Positions 22,016 through 35,170 of a DNA stretch of 64,000 nt are shown here, one piece after another. The first letter of the stretch is position 1, and each line of letters opens with the position of its first letter. Origin of the DNA: Artemisia argyi (Eukaryota; Streptophyta; Magnoliopsida; Asterales; Asteraceae); NCBI GenBank assembly GCA_030686995.1, contig CM060706.1, positions 144,046,505-144,110,504 of the forward strand, in the 5' to 3' direction. A model generated the notes under the pieces. The model did not search any database, had not been told where the DNA came from, and worked only from the letters and a program-made list of their open reading frames with translations. Both the position numbers and the translations under genes were made by a program.

Positions 22016-23720
22016 TGTTACACCCCATGCCCGCTTTGACCAAAATTTAAAGCTTTTAACGCGGAAACGCTTTGACTATAACGGACTTACTGTTACTCTT
22101 TAATAAAATGACAAGATTCTAGTACAAGTTATACCTTAGATTAACTTTTAAAAGATACTAGACTCAATTACCTTCAAAACGATAGGTGGCACGACCACCA
22201 ACAACTTACGATTTACTTTGTACAACACTTAGAAAATTACCAAATCTGAACTGCTAAACAGATGCGCCATATCTCAAAAAGAGATGCACCATATCACATG
22301 ATACGCCGTATCTCAAAAAGAGATGCGCCTTATCTACTCCAAAACTGATATATCATATCTCCAAAATGAAATACGCCATATCTACCCTCAATTACAAAAA
22401 CAGCTGCAGAAAATCTGCATAAACTCAACACTTACCCACAAACCATTTCTACCTCATTACAACACTATAACTTATACCAAAACAATCATTTAGCATTCAA
22501 AACTATAACAAACCATAATACACGACAAATGACATGTTTAACCTCAAAGTGGGTAAAAACATGCATTAGACCAAACACCCCTTTAACTTCATACAAACTC
22601 ATAATCCATTCCATAACACACTTTTAGACACTCAAATCACGATAACAACCATAATATACACATTGACACAAAATGACATATTTATAACCCAATAAGGATT
22701 TGTGGGGGTACAACATCGACATTGAGCTCGGTATTCTATACTAAGCTTTTAAATACCATACCAAGCCTTTAATCCGTAATTCCAATCCTTAAGCCTTAAT
22801 CCAATCTTTACCTTCTTCGCGAGAACCTACAAAACATTAACATCTATAACGGTAAGCGATAACGCTTATTAAGTAGCTAGGTTAGTACATATCAAGTCTC
22901 CTTAATCCAAATATTCCTAAGCAACTATAACCATTTCAAGCACCTTCATTCAATATCACATAATATGCAAAGTTCATATTAACATATAATAACCGTAGAT
23001 ACTTACCTTAGCTCCAAGCTAAGCTAATATTCAAGACATCATCATTATCACCAATTACACGATCATTCTCTTTAGCAACCTAGCCATTAACATAATAACA
23101 CAAACACTTAATTCTCATAACTAAATAACCATAACAATGGTTATTCAACCATTAACCCATTTCTTAATAACTCAAATTCGTCATATAATCATATATTGAT
23201 TATATGATAGATAATCTATAATTTACCCACTTTAATTACATTACTTAACCTGATGATCATTATAACTTATTCAATTAGCTTAAAATCATCTTTTACCCAA
23301 TTAACCCGAATTAGGGCTTATGAACTGATGAGTCTCGTTTTATACATATTTATACCCCTGATATTATATGAATTATAGGATAAATAGCCTTATTATTAGG
23401 ACTTTCGATACTTAATTGCATGAAAAATACATTTCAGGTCCAGTCGACAAAGAACTTCAATAATCAAGATAAATCCATGATAAAGCAATATATCTCCTAT
23501 TCAAGTATAAAGTCCGCCGATTATATGTCCAATGTACGCCGGTTACGAGGACGTATGAAGTCCTATCCTAATCTAATAAAGTTCGTCGATCTTATCACAA
23601 ATGTGCGCCGGCCTTCAGCTTTATTAATGACCCTTTGGTGCCAAGAAAAGTATTAAAAGTACGCCGGTGTTGAGAACAATGTTCGCCGGTGTCGTGGAAG
23701 AAAAACACGAACATATTAAA
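22016..23720 (-). repeat. Gypsy LTR, minus orientation, far boundary undetermined
   Basis: Begins (as its 3' end) at 22016 with the reverse complement of GGGGTGTAACA. It carries repeats of an ATGCGCCATATCTC-like unit (22260-22385), and TACGCCGG-type units occur at 23515-23690. The right edge could not be placed; 23720 is a guess. ORFs here lack coding character. Confidence 0.45.
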
Positions 23721-25260
23721 GATTGAAACTCAAGTTAAAGATCTCCCGATGCACCTCCACTGTTTTGGCCATAAGTTGAGCATATGGACTCTGTTTTACC
23801 TCCCGTTTGCGGCCACGGAAAGCTTAGAAAATTATCTACAACTTTGGTTTTTTGGTCGAAGGCTCCAGACCCACGTAACCGGTGGTTTTTCCTATAAAAA
23901 CTCCGAACTTCTGTTCTGATCCAGATCAACATGCATATTTATGACTCCATTTACTCTAATCCGATCATATGCCCATCTCCTTGGTCCTCAAGTTTTTCCT
24001 AGCCTATAAATTGACCCCTAAAATGCAGCTTATCACATCATCTCATTACAAATCATCTCTTCCCAAGAACCTCACTTGGAAGAAGGAATTTGGTGACTAA
24101 GGGCTTGGCAAACCCTTGTTCCAAACACCCTTTACTCCACCACCATCATAACCACGATCTCCAATGGTAAAACACCATTTACAAACCTCATCACCATGTT
24201 TCCAGAACCTAAGGACATATACCCATAGAGAATCAACCATAATTCTCTCAAATTCTCCTTATAAAGCCAAACACCCCTGTTATTACACCATTATTGAGTT
24301 GCCGATTTCCAGAAGTTGAGGACAAGTCGTGGAATATAACAGAAGGTTTTGGGTATTGTGTTGACGCAAGAATCATTGGTTTGATTCTTGGTTTTGGGGT
24401 ATTAGTAGATTCTTGGTTTTGGATACTTCTTGTTCTATTAACTCGTACCTGTGAAAAACTTGGTAAATTCCATCTAAATTTCAATGATTAAGCTTTATTA
24501 TTGTTTTGTTTATGTGATCATTGCCTAATGAAACATACTTTAATCATTTGCTTGGGTTCGTCATATTTCATCATTGTTCTCATTACAATATTCGATATAT
24601 GCACGTTTTGTTGGTTTAATAAGTGATAATTAAATTAGCCTTAGCACCATTGTAAACATTCTGAGATAACTACAATTCTCTTGGGACGACCTGGACTTAC
24701 CTTAGACTATATTACACTCGAAAGGGTACACTGCCCGTGTTGTGTCTTTAGCCAGTTAACTGGTATTTCTAGCATTATAAATTTAAAGCTTTTGACACGC
24801 ATCATGAATCCTAATTCTTAAATCATCAATTAGACACCAATTAAATTACATACATGTCATAAACATGCTAGGGACAATCCTTACACTTCTCACTATTAAC
24901 CTCTCATCAATTGACCTTAATATCATCATTATCTTGCCCCTTTTTCTCTCTAGGACCGAGCTTAGAAACACACTGAAAATAAGCTCTGGAAATATCCAGA
25001 AGTGGATATATCTAAGTGGGGTGATGACTCATCAAAAAAGGCACTTTAGTCATTTCTGTCCATTTTAAGGTAGATACGCCGCATCTACAGATGCTCCATA
25101 TCTATATTTTAGATGCTCCGCATCTACTGATGCTCCATATCTATGTTTTAATGCTCCTCATCTAAGCCTCATCAGACATGCACTTAAAGATTGAACCACA
25201 TAATCCTAGCCAAACATGCTTACGCCAGGGTCAACTTCATCTAGGGTGGGGCCTATTTAT
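23721..25260 (+). mobile_element. LTR-type remnant, plus orientation, undetermined family
   Basis: CCTATAAATTGACCCC at about 24001 with a following CATCATCTCATTAC leader resembles a promoter. TTGGGACGACCTGGACTTACC at about 24680 resembles the U5 sequence of Tat/Athila-type LTRs. ATGCTCCATATCT/ATACGCCGCATCT units repeat at 25070-25165. No gene is supported. Confidence 0.35.
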
Positions 25261-25658
25261 ATCCTGGAAATGGGTCTAACAACTTTAACCTCATACTTCT
25301 ACAATATACGAGCTACCAACTCAGTATTGCCACAATATCACGTGGATAATCGATAGTTTTTATATGAAAAATATTGTTATTGCATTAAATGATTCAAAAC
25401 TAAAATTGTCGTCATCCGTATATTTATGTATCGTAAAATATACAAATAAAAGGAATTTTTGCTAAATATTACAGTTGCATTGTACCCGCCGCTGCAACGC
25501 GCAGGTATCATGCTATACAATCAAAATGAATATAATATCATAATGCGTTAGGAATTTTTTTTTCTTCGATTTTTAAAATACTTAATAAAAAGAATACAAA
25601 TATGAAATAATTAAATATAGTAGTTTGTTTAAACTTTTTAAACCATTCAAATTTTTAG
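25261..25658. other. Non-coding, AT-rich
   Basis: No gene. A CCCGCCGCTGCAACGCGCAGG hairpin-like stretch at about 25487 recalls the 3' hairpin of Helitrons, but no CTRR end in the right place was found. Confidence 0.35.
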
Positions 25659-25873
25659 TGTCCACTATAACTTTTTAAAGTTTTTTTTCTTCAATTTTGA
25701 CTTAAAAGAATTTTGTCTGTGTTATATACTAATTGATGCAATATATATGAATGGATTAAGTTTTTAGTTGTGTTTTTATTTGTATAATTTTCATTAAGTA
25801 TTATAGAACACAAATAAATATATTTAACGTTAAAGTTGATGAAAAAAACTTAAAAAAAGTTATAGTAGACATT
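25659..25873. mobile_element. Degenerate Stowaway-like foldback
   Basis: The ends GTCCACTATAACTTTTTAAAG and AGTTATAGTAGACAT are inverted repeats, and the middle resembles the MITE at 25916. Outer TIR tips are eroded. Confidence 0.5.
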
Positions 25874-25915
25874 TAATATGGGATGTAGATAATAATAATT
25901 AATAAAAGACAAATA

Positions 25916-26728
25916 CTCCCTCCGTCCCTAAATAAATGTCCACTATTGACTTTCAAAGTCTTTTTGTTCCAACTTTGACTTTGAATTATTTCATTCGTAT
26001 TATGTAATACTTGATGAAAATTATACCAATGAAAATACATTTAAGACCAAATTCGTTCATATATTTTGTATCAAGTATTACATAACACAAATAAAATAAT
26101 TTACGGTCAAAGTTAAAAAGAGAAGACTTAAAAAGTTAATAGTGGACACTTATTTAGGGACGGTGGTAGTAGGGGTGGCAATTCGGGTCGGGTTCCGGTT
26201 GGCGGGTTCGGGTTGTCAGGTTGGCGGGTCAGAAAACCCTAACCTGAACCTGACCCATTTAAATCATCGGGTCAGCTATGCAACCCTAACCTGTTTACAT
26301 GTAACCCGAACCTGACCCATTTAACCCGTATATATACTTAGGTTGACAGGTTAAATAGGTTACATGGGTTGAATATGTTAAACAGGTTTCGAGTTTACCC
26401 ATTTAAACCGTTTTATATATAAAAGTTAGCACATTACACGAGTTAAATGAGTTAAACGGGTTAGTGGGTCGACCCGTTTAACCCAATTAACCCATATAAT
26501 TAAATATAAATAATTTTAAATTAAAAAAAAAAAAAACTTAAACGGGTTGGCGGGTCGACCCGTTTATTTTATTCCCAACACGAACCTGACCTGTTTAATA
26601 AACGGGTTAGATATGTCGACCCAAACCTGACCCACAATCTATTTAGCTCAACCCGAACCTGTTAATTTTCGTGTCGGTTTCAGGTCGGGTTTCGTGTCGG
26701 GTCAGAAATTGCCACCCCTAGGTGGTAG
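25916..26728. mobile_element. Stowaway MITE (Tc1/mariner), right tip split by a hAT element
   Basis: Left TIR CTCCCTCCGTCCCTAAATAA at 25916, preceded by TA (25914-25915). The right arm reads TTATTTAGGGACGGTGGTAG to 26169. The hAT-type element follows directly and the Stowaway target TA is then found at 26729-26730, after the hAT element and its 8-bp duplication. Without the insertion it is 254 bp. Confidence 0.85.
26170..26720. mobile_element. hAT-type non-autonomous element with 8-bp target duplication
   Basis: Perfect 14-bp TIRs TAGGGGTGGCAATT / AATTGCCACCCCTA and an 8-bp duplication GGTGGTAG (26162-26169 and 26721-26728). The interior is rich in ACCCGAACCTGACCC/GGGTCAGGTT words and codes for nothing. 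It is inserted in the last bases of the Stowaway MITE. Confidence 0.88.
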
Positions 26729-26896
26729 TATTATTTTTATATAAGATGCGAAAACCAAGTATACTTTCCCCGCACTCCTCTTTTAATTTGACCGGCATCA
26801 CTGTAGCCACGTATTATTAGGATAACATATACTTGTGCACCAAGAAAGCAGGTTATGGTTTCTTTCATTTTCACATAAAGATATTGTCTTCAATTC

Positions 26897-26903
26897 TATA
26901 TAT
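26897..26903 (+). promoter_or_regulatory. Probable TATA box of the UGT gene
   Basis: TATATAT in CTATATATCC, 84 bases upstream of the ATG at 26987. The core promoter lies about 170 bp after the nested MITEs. Confidence 0.45.
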
Positions 26904-26986
26904 CCTACCTATAAGTAACACTAGCTAGACGCTTATAATCTGCCTCATAAACAATCGAATTTCTATACCACGCTAAGGAAATAGAA

Positions 26987-28461
26987 ATGGTCGCACCTTC
27001 AACTGAACTTCATTTTGTCATGTTTCCCCTTATGGCTCAAGGTCATATGGTACCCATGGTGGACATAGCTCGAATACTTGCCGAAAGAGGAGCTAAAGTC
27101 ACCATATTCGCCACTCCCCTTGTAGCCAATCGGTTTAGACCAGTTATCTCTCCAGCAATCGAAGCCAAGCTCAAGATCCAAATACTTGAACTTGAACTTC
27201 AAGTAGCGAAAGTTGGTTTACCAGAAGGCTGTCAGAGCTTTGAGAAACTTCCGTCATCCGATTCATCAGACAAACTCTTTGCAGCCATGGACTTGTTAGA
27301 ACAACCCGCGGAAGATTTAGTTCGGAAACTTTCTCCTCCTCCAGATTGCATAATTTCGGACTTTCTTTTCCCCTGGACCACAGATATGGCTCGAAGGTTT
27401 AACATTCCACGGCTCGTGTTCCATGGACCGGGATGCTTCTGGCTCATGTCCGTGCATGCTGTCTTCAGTTCTGACGAGTTTAAAACAATTAAATCGGACA
27501 AAGAGAAGTTCATGGTTCCAGGTTTGCCTGACAAAGTTGAAGTCACTAAGCTTCAGATTACTGGGACTAAAGAGATTAAACCGGAACAAATGGGGTTTTG
27601 GGTCCGTGCTACAGAAGCCGAGAAAGCTGCATATGGGACCGTGGTTCACACTTTCTACGAATTGGAACCTGAGTATGTTGAGCAATATTCAAAGGTTAAA
27701 GATACCAAAGTATGGTGTATAGGCCCGGTTGCACTGTCCAATAAAGCTAATCTGGACATAGCTGAAAGGGGGAATAAGGCTGCGATTCACGAACATGACT
27801 GCTTGGAATGGCTCGATGAAAAGGAACCAGCCAACCAGGGTCCGTGTTTTACGTCTGCTTGGGAAGTATAACTCGTCTTTCAACAGAACAAGCTATTGAA
27901 ATTGGGCTCGGACTCGAGTCTACAAACCAACCGTTCATATGGTTTTTAAGAAACAAAACCCAGGAACTAGAGAAATGGTTTTCAGAAGTAGGCTTTGAAG
28001 AAAAGGTAAAAGATCGAGGGTTGATTGTCCATGGTTGGGCACCACAAATATTGATATTGTCACACCGCGCTGTTGGAGGCTTCTTGACACACTGTGGATG
28101 GAATTCGACGCTAGAAAGTGTATCTTTCGGAGTGCCAATGGTCACATGGCCACATTTTGCTGACCAATTTTTAAATGAAACCTTTATCGTAGAAATTTTG
28201 AAGACTGGGGTCAGGATTGGTGCCGATAGTCCTGTTCTTTATGGTGAAGAAGATAAGCTTGAAGCGTTGGTGAAGAAGGAGGATGTCAAGAGGGCTGTTG
28301 AATGCTTGATGGACAAAGAAGATTTTGAAGCAAAACAAAGAAGAAAGCGCGCAAGGGAGCTTGCAGAAATGGCTAAAAGAGCAATGGCGGAAGGTGGATC
28401 GTCATATGTCCACGTATCATCGTTGATCCAAGATATAACTGAACTCCGCAACACACAGTGA
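26987..28461 (+). pseudogene. UGT73-family UDP-glycosyltransferase, single exon, one frameshift
   Basis: Family 1 plant glycosyltransferases move a sugar from UDP-glucose to small acceptors (flavonoids, terpenoids, hormones) in the cytosol. The N-terminal half starts MVAPSTELHFVMFPLMAQGH with the catalytic His at residue 20 and the partner Asp at about residue 125 (CIISDFLFPW). The C-terminal half carries the full 44-residue PSPG donor box (28036-28167; WAPQ...FADQ, the HCGWNS core and a final Gln, usual for UDP-glucose). The N- and C-halves are in different frames: one base is missing at about 27838-27841, just before SVFYVCLGS. Allowing for it, the protein would be about 491 residues, the normal UGT73 length, without introns. 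All other positions look intact, so this is a very young pseudogene, an allele, or a base-calling error. Confidence 0.9.
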
Positions 28462-28740
28462 TTAAATCAGTTACATGTCTAAACGGAGGTTATAATATCT
28501 TCATATTTAATTATGTTGTTATAATTTGTCAGATTATAAATGACTTTTTTTCCTCAACAAGAGTAATAAAGTCTTGAATAATCCTATAACTTAAATCATC
28601 ATTAAGCCATCCTTCTAACGACAGTATAAGATATGGAGTACCATAGACAAATACATGAGATTTTTGAAAGTGTCAACTGTTAGAATGACAAGTAATTTTC
28701 ACAGAAAAAGATACGAGTACAATATAACATGTTTTAACTA
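28462..28740. other. UGT 3' flank
   Basis: Probable 3' UTR with AATAAA-like signals (GTAATAAAG at about 28564). Nothing else is visible. Confidence 0.4.
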
Positions 28741-28885
28741 CTCCATCTGTCTCAATTTATTTGTTTACTTTTGACTTTTGAAGTTTTTCTTTTAAAACTT
28801 TAACCTTAAATATTTTCCTTTATGTTATATAATACTTTATGCAAAATATATGAATGAATTGAATTTTAAATGAATATGCATGAAT
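28741..28885. mobile_element. Partial Stowaway-like MITE
   Basis: CTCCATCTGTCTCAATTTAT after TA (28739-28740), then the typical TTGACTTTTGAAGTTTTTC body. The right TIR is missing. Confidence 0.5.
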
Positions 28886-29900
28886 TATATTCTACATTAC
28901 TCCTACTACAAATTTGTCTTCTTCTTGCTATTGTTATGATGTTATCTTAAGTAGATTATTGTTCACCTTCAAATTGGGAACTTTACAAAGGTATGGTTTC
29001 TCTCCTTTTACCACCGGAGCCGTCTTTGAAGGTGAGCAAGGCGAATACCCACAGCCCCACATTTTTAAATGCCTCAAATTTTGTCCCGTTAACAATTATA
29101 TACGTGTGTACAATTATTTTTCTTAAAGAAAAAAGCAATTAGGTGATACATCTTAAATTGGTTATATGTTGAACGCTTAAATGATAATTTTGCATTATAT
29201 CTTATAAAACGAGGACATTTTTGTATAACATTAGCTTTTGAAAGCATTATTATGGATTTTTACCCTGAGTCCCCAAAATCTCGGGAATTTACCATGCTCC
29301 CATTGCTACACAAAGGAATCTATTTAGCTCTTTAATATGCTCATGTATAAGTTAGCTCTATGTGAAGTTGTGAAGCGAGTATAATGACATAAGAAACGTG
29401 AAGAAGGTTTGGTAGAATTTATACGACCTTATTTTATTTAATCTTATTGTAGTTGTCGTTGTAACTTGTAACTATAATTATTACATGCACCAGTATTTGA
29501 ATTAATCAAATACCTATTGCACAGTTTTTTGAAAAAATAGAAACAAACTATAGCCTTTTTTTTTTTTTTAATTATTATTATTATTTTTTTAATGTCTCAA
29601 AATGAAAAAAGAATTAAAGAAATGAAATTAGACCCAATTGGCCAAGTCCCGATCTTAAAAATCCTTGGGTCCAGACCTTAGCCTTGGGCTTTTACATAAC
29701 TACACTTTGGTTCAATAATTCGGTCCAATCCTTTTTATATGGCATTAACTTGGAACCACGTGCATCTAGCGCACCTTTTACTATATCATCGATAGGTAAT
29801 GCATTCATTGAATTGACATGTGAAAGATTTATCATCTCTATGGGATTAAATCCCGAGTTATTGTATTGTGAAATAAAATAAAATAAAATAAAATAAAACA
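28886..29900. other. Non-coding region
   Basis: No gene. A segment at 28975-29065 (GGTATGGTTTCTCTCC to CCCACAGCCCC) looks like the end of a dispersed repeat. A short (AAAAT)n run ends at about 29897. Confidence 0.4.
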
Positions 29901-30155
29901 ATGAGATTATGGAGGCCGTATTTTATTACGGCAATCTCCGGAATGGTTATGTGGATTGGTGGATTTCTCATAGTTGGTGCTGCTGCTCATGCATCCATTT
30001 TTTCACGGGAAATGGAACAAAAAGCTGCTAAATTAAACAAGCTCTTCAAGGTTCTTCTTATCTTTTATTTAATAAGCTTTGTTTTTTTAGGGGGTGTTTG
30101 GGTTAGCTTATTTATCTGGCTTATGGGCTTATTTGAACATGGAAAAAGCTCATAA
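29901..30155 (+). CDS. Unknown small membrane ORF fused to a shared 358-bp segment
   Basis: 84 codons. Residues 1-45 (MRLWRPYFITAISGMVMWIG, then a hydrophobic run and a basic stretch ending AAKLNKLFK) look like a genuine N-terminal exon with one membrane segment. From AAACAAGCTCT at 30035 the DNA becomes the segment shared with 42368-42725, i.e. the last bases of IMP4 exon 1, intron 1 and MITE sequence, so the C-terminal residues are not natural coding sequence. The junction CAAG|GTTC preserves a splice donor. The first exon is not recognised; expression is unknown. Confidence 0.3.
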   Translation: MRLWRPYFITAISGMVMWIGGFLIVGAAAHASIFSREMEQKAAKLNKLFKVLLIFYLISFVFLGGVWVSLFIWLMGLFEHGKSS

Positions 30156-30392
30156 GCCCACTCTTTAGAGCTTATTAACTTGAGCTTATTGGAAAAAACA
30201 ACATATATTTGGCATTTACGGTCGGTTTTTTGTCTATTTGGTCCGTTTTATAAGGTAAAAGGTATGTGTAATTTAACACATACCAAAATCCCCCAGACTA
30301 AGGTATTGCCGTGTCCTCATGCAATGTCATCATTTAACGCTTTTGAGATAAATAATTTCAAAACTCTTTTACTAACTTTGAAAAGTAACAAA
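30035..30392 (+). repeat. 358-bp segment duplicated at 42368-42725
   Basis: Same length and nearly same sequence at both sites. It begins with the last 16 bases of IMP4 exon 1, continues through the exon-1 splice donor and a MITE-derived GGCTTATGGGCTTATTTGAA stretch, and ends at AAAAGTAACAAA. Beyond each end the two loci differ. Confidence 0.85.
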
Positions 30393-31400
<1,008 letters not shown>

Positions 31401-31907
31401 TGAATTTCCATTTTTATAACAATCTATAATTGTAGGGTGTTTTTGTTTTATTTAACCATATCCTTTTACTTCCTGATTTGGAGGAACTCAAAGCTTTGGA
31501 GAGGATCCTCACATACACCCTTTGAGGTACCCGAGATGGCAGATGGTCTGGTATGATACCCTTATTGGACTCTTTGAGTTGTAGATAGGCGGCCCCCACT
31601 GATCGAGACCAAGTCGGCTTGGTCTGCCATACGTAGCTTCTACTGAGGAAGTTGGTTTGCTGCTGCTTAGAAAAGTGGCACGTTTTGAAGAGCCCCCGGT
31701 TCTAGAAGTTTGGACCTTTTTCGAATCAGATTGATGTAAATGAAAATATAGCATAGTTAACAAATAGCACCTACAATATCAACTCAATTCTTATTAATGA
31801 ATGAGTCGATTCTGGTCATATTTGATCTCTAACAGGTCCACCATTAATAAATCAGTTAAAATGAAAACGGGTCCAATGGGTCAATATTCAGCGAAAGTAT
31901 ACTATAT

Positions 31908-32312
31908 ATGCACAAAGAAAATCAGAAACATGCCACATATATTGATGAAAGTACATCTTCTGAAGTTCTGTTTCTAGAAAGTTCATGGCGTATGCCTACT
32001 CTTTCTTCACCAGTTGAGCCTGTTACACCTGCTGTTTCATTTGTTTTCAACTCCACTGAAGTGGAAAACGCTTTGGCTTCTCTTCCAGCTGGACCTGTAG
32101 TTTCATCACGTTTATATCCAACGGTAGGGTTGGATACTGGTTCAGTCGAGCCAATTAATTATCCTACTGTTGATTATTCTGTGATGCCGCCGCCTGTTGT
32201 GTCTGAGTATGTTCCTTCTGTGCTGAAGGCTTATCCATCACCTCCGGTTATGGATAGTGGTGTTTCTTCTGGAGTGAATGCTATTCCATCACCATCGGTG
32301 CCAGTGGTGTAG
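31908..32312 (+). CDS. Ser/Pro-rich ORF fragment of unknown origin
   Basis: 134 codons with regular coding-like composition (repeated Ser-Pro-Val words such as AYPSPPVMDSG and IPSPSVPVV). The frame continues 23 more codons beyond the TAG, so the stop could be recent. No start context, no domain. It may be a piece of a larger gene captured by a transposon. Minus-strand ORFs at 31414-31763 next to it also look like gene debris. Confidence 0.25.
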   Translation: MHKENQKHATYIDESTSSEVLFLESSWRMPTLSSPVEPVTPAVSFVFNSTEVENALASLPAGPVVSSRLYPTVGLDTGSVEPINYPTVDYSVMPPPVVSEYVPSVLKAYPSPPVMDSGVSSGVNAIPSPSVPVV

Positions 32313-32539
32313 ACAACTGGTCCCAGTGCTCAAGAGGTGAGAGATGATCACAGCTGTGAGAATGAAGAAAGGCACAATTGTTAATGTTAACAGACTCGAC
32401 AAAAGGATCTATTGTTCTCAAACACGTCGAATAAATAATTTTGCTAAAGAGAAAATCAGGTCTAAGATATCAGACTTTTGGTCAAAATTAAGAAATACGT
32501 AGTAAAAAACACCATGTTGAAAAATATCAAAAAAAGCAA

Positions 32540-32695
32540 TTCAAAACTCCTACTCACCTTGGTTCTCAGCATGGCGTAATCCCACATGCTTGGTCGCCAC
32601 AACACTGTTGAATGTACTAAGAAAGTCGTAAGTGCAGCCAGTCCTTGTGCGTCTACTGTTCTCATATGCTGGATTATGGTTGTGACAGAAATCAT
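32540..32695 (-). other. Possible exon fragment, unknown gene
   Basis: On the minus strand an open stretch ends at a consensus donor (AACCAAG|GTGAGT, about 32560). Two frames are open, one reading YENSRRTRTGCTYDF. No family recognised. Confidence 0.2.
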
Positions 32696-35170
32696 TCAAC
32701 TCGCCTCGAGGAGCTTAGACTTGCTATTCCACCCTCTTTAAAGGGTCATCTGACTTAGTTTCAGACCTAAAACCTGAAGTTATAAATAATGGCGTTATGC
32801 ATTGCTAATATTCAGTTTACAGGATGAGGACGTGAGTTTTAGATCTTCAAATCAACTTGTTTTGCATCTGATAACAACTAAATAACTTATAGCGGCTACT
32901 ATTCTTTTTATTGGCAGCATAAGAAACATATTTCTGTTCTCGTGAATGTATTCCTACAGTCAAGGCACCACATGAGTCATCCAAGGCGTGTATCTTTTGT
33001 TCATCCTTCAACACCTTTTTTTGCACAACTCCTATGCTTAAACAATACGAAATTGTAACCTTTTGACTTGACGATTTTCCTTGAACTGCAAGAAGTTACA
33101 TTGATCTGCATACATAGTGGCCCTACCATCAATTAGTGAATAAATAACTACGGATTAGAAAACGGAAGCTGAAGATATAAACTTTAAGAACCTTCATGGT
33201 AACTTTTGTGCCTACTTGGTCTCGCTGATACCGCCTCCTCCTCAACGGTTGTAACACAGATTTGATTGACGGATCAAAAAAACAATTTGACATTCTTATA
33301 GATGACAAAGTAAGACTTTATAAACGTTCTAAACCTCACGAAAAAATCTTGTACGTTTAACTTCTTAAGTACACGTTGAGTCTTGCGGCTGTATTCTAAA
33401 TAGTGCACGAAATTTCTTACTTCTTTTTGACAAATTCCTGAGGCAACAGAATCCATTTACAGAAACTCAAATTCACTTTTATAGTTTTTGACCCAATAGC
33501 TTATTAGTTAAATCCGCTGACTTGACCCATCTGGCCCTCTAGAGTTAAAACAGGTCAAATCTGTTACCTCTCTACATTACCATACAAATTGTGGAAGCTT
33601 ACCCGAACACCCTTTTAGTCGAAGAGTAACTTTTACTTTATCTATAAATGTGATCATATATTAAAAAAACATCAACTTAACAATGAAAGAAAACAGTGCC
33701 TCATTCTAACCTCCAATGAAAAGTTATTTAATCTCTCGGCTTATGAAACACCAGCTGCTAATCAAATGACGCAACTTCAAGTTCTTCATGGGATCACAAT
33801 TTATATACCAGGATCACAATTTATACACCTAGCCGCGGTATGCCTTGTAACAACTATGGTGCCAGTAGTATCCGTAAATACCTGATGTGTATGCCCTCCT
33901 CATATAAAGTTATTGTATAACCATAGAAACCAACAATTGAATAATAGTACAATTCGATAGTGCAAACGTAGATTACACCTGTAAGTAGTCGTGTATAGAC
34001 AGAATGCAACAAATAATTGGTTTAGGAGTAAATTTCAAGAAAACTGATATCTAGACTTTTATGTTAGGTCAGTGCATAGGTTAATTCACCTTTGTCAAAC
34101 CATGGGGTGTGTCCATTATTTCTGCTAAAAATGCCATATACACTGTCCACTGGTTTATTTATAGCTGCAGAAACGATATAATGTCACAGGTTAATATGAC
34201 ATGAATAAACCAAATGTTAAAATTATTACTTGTACTTGAATTGTGGAAACAAATAACATACTTCCATGTAGATATGGCTCTCGAAGTGACCGAAAAGCTG
34301 TTGTTTCCAGTCCAGAGAACACATCCAATTCCATGTGAGTTACTGCTATTAAACCGCACATGTCTGCAATCATGTTTGAAGGTATATTTAAGACATAATA
34401 GATCAGCATATTAACCAATCAATAGATATGTCACAAATGAACAAAATTTAGAGCTGATAGTCAAAGGCACCAACTTTTATTTTTTTATTTGAAATTTAGT
34501 AGGTTTGGATGGCTGTTAAAGTCAAAGATCTATGGTTTAGTACCTGAGCATATGTAATCACATCAGAATCCATGTGATCAGCTAAAAGATTTGGCAAAGA
34601 CTTACCGGTCTGTGTTTCCACATTGTAACACAATCTTCATTTCCTTTATTGGATCTATTTTGTTTGCAAATCACATACTTCTACTATAAGTTCCTTCTAT
34701 CCTATGCCTTTGAAGGCATCCACGAATCTCAAGTACTGGTTCCAGCCTCGCTTTCCAAATGAATCCTGAATTAAGCTGTAGTAAATGTGAAAATTATATC
34801 CATATTAAGAAGAAAAAAAATCAAAACTATCTATCCAACAATTAATATAAATATAAACAATAATTGAGAAGTACAATTTGACATAAATTACTTACATTTA
34901 CATCAAGGTCATTACTCAAATTATTCAGCTTCCCCTTCATATCAGGACCTGCATTTAACACTATAAAATGGCCGTACAAAGATTTTTTTGACAATGTGAA
35001 ACATATCATAGAATCTGCTCCATATTTCAGAATAAAGAAGCTGTTTAAAACACGTGAATTAGCTTATTTATCTTCGGGTAGCCTATAATTTGTATTTTAG
35101 TTAAAAAAAAAAAAAGAAGCCATTTTGAATCACAGACAATGTTTGTTGCCATCATTTTCAAAACAGCTAC
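32696..35170. other. Gene-poor stretch with no supported gene
   Basis: Short ORFs on both strands without domains. An intron-like texture on the minus strand suggests decayed gene or Helitron sequence. Confidence 0.35.

Noticed and set aside
23420..25068. Group of ORFs of 60-80 codons
   Set aside because: Located in LTR-like sequence, mutually overlapping on both strands, no recognisable protein features.
25487..25520. Helitron 3' end
   Set aside because: A hairpin-like CCCGC...GCAGG is present but no CTRR end follows at the right distance.
27232..28454. Several minus-strand and +2 frame ORFs over the UGT gene
   Set aside because: Shadows of a conserved gene; no independent motifs.
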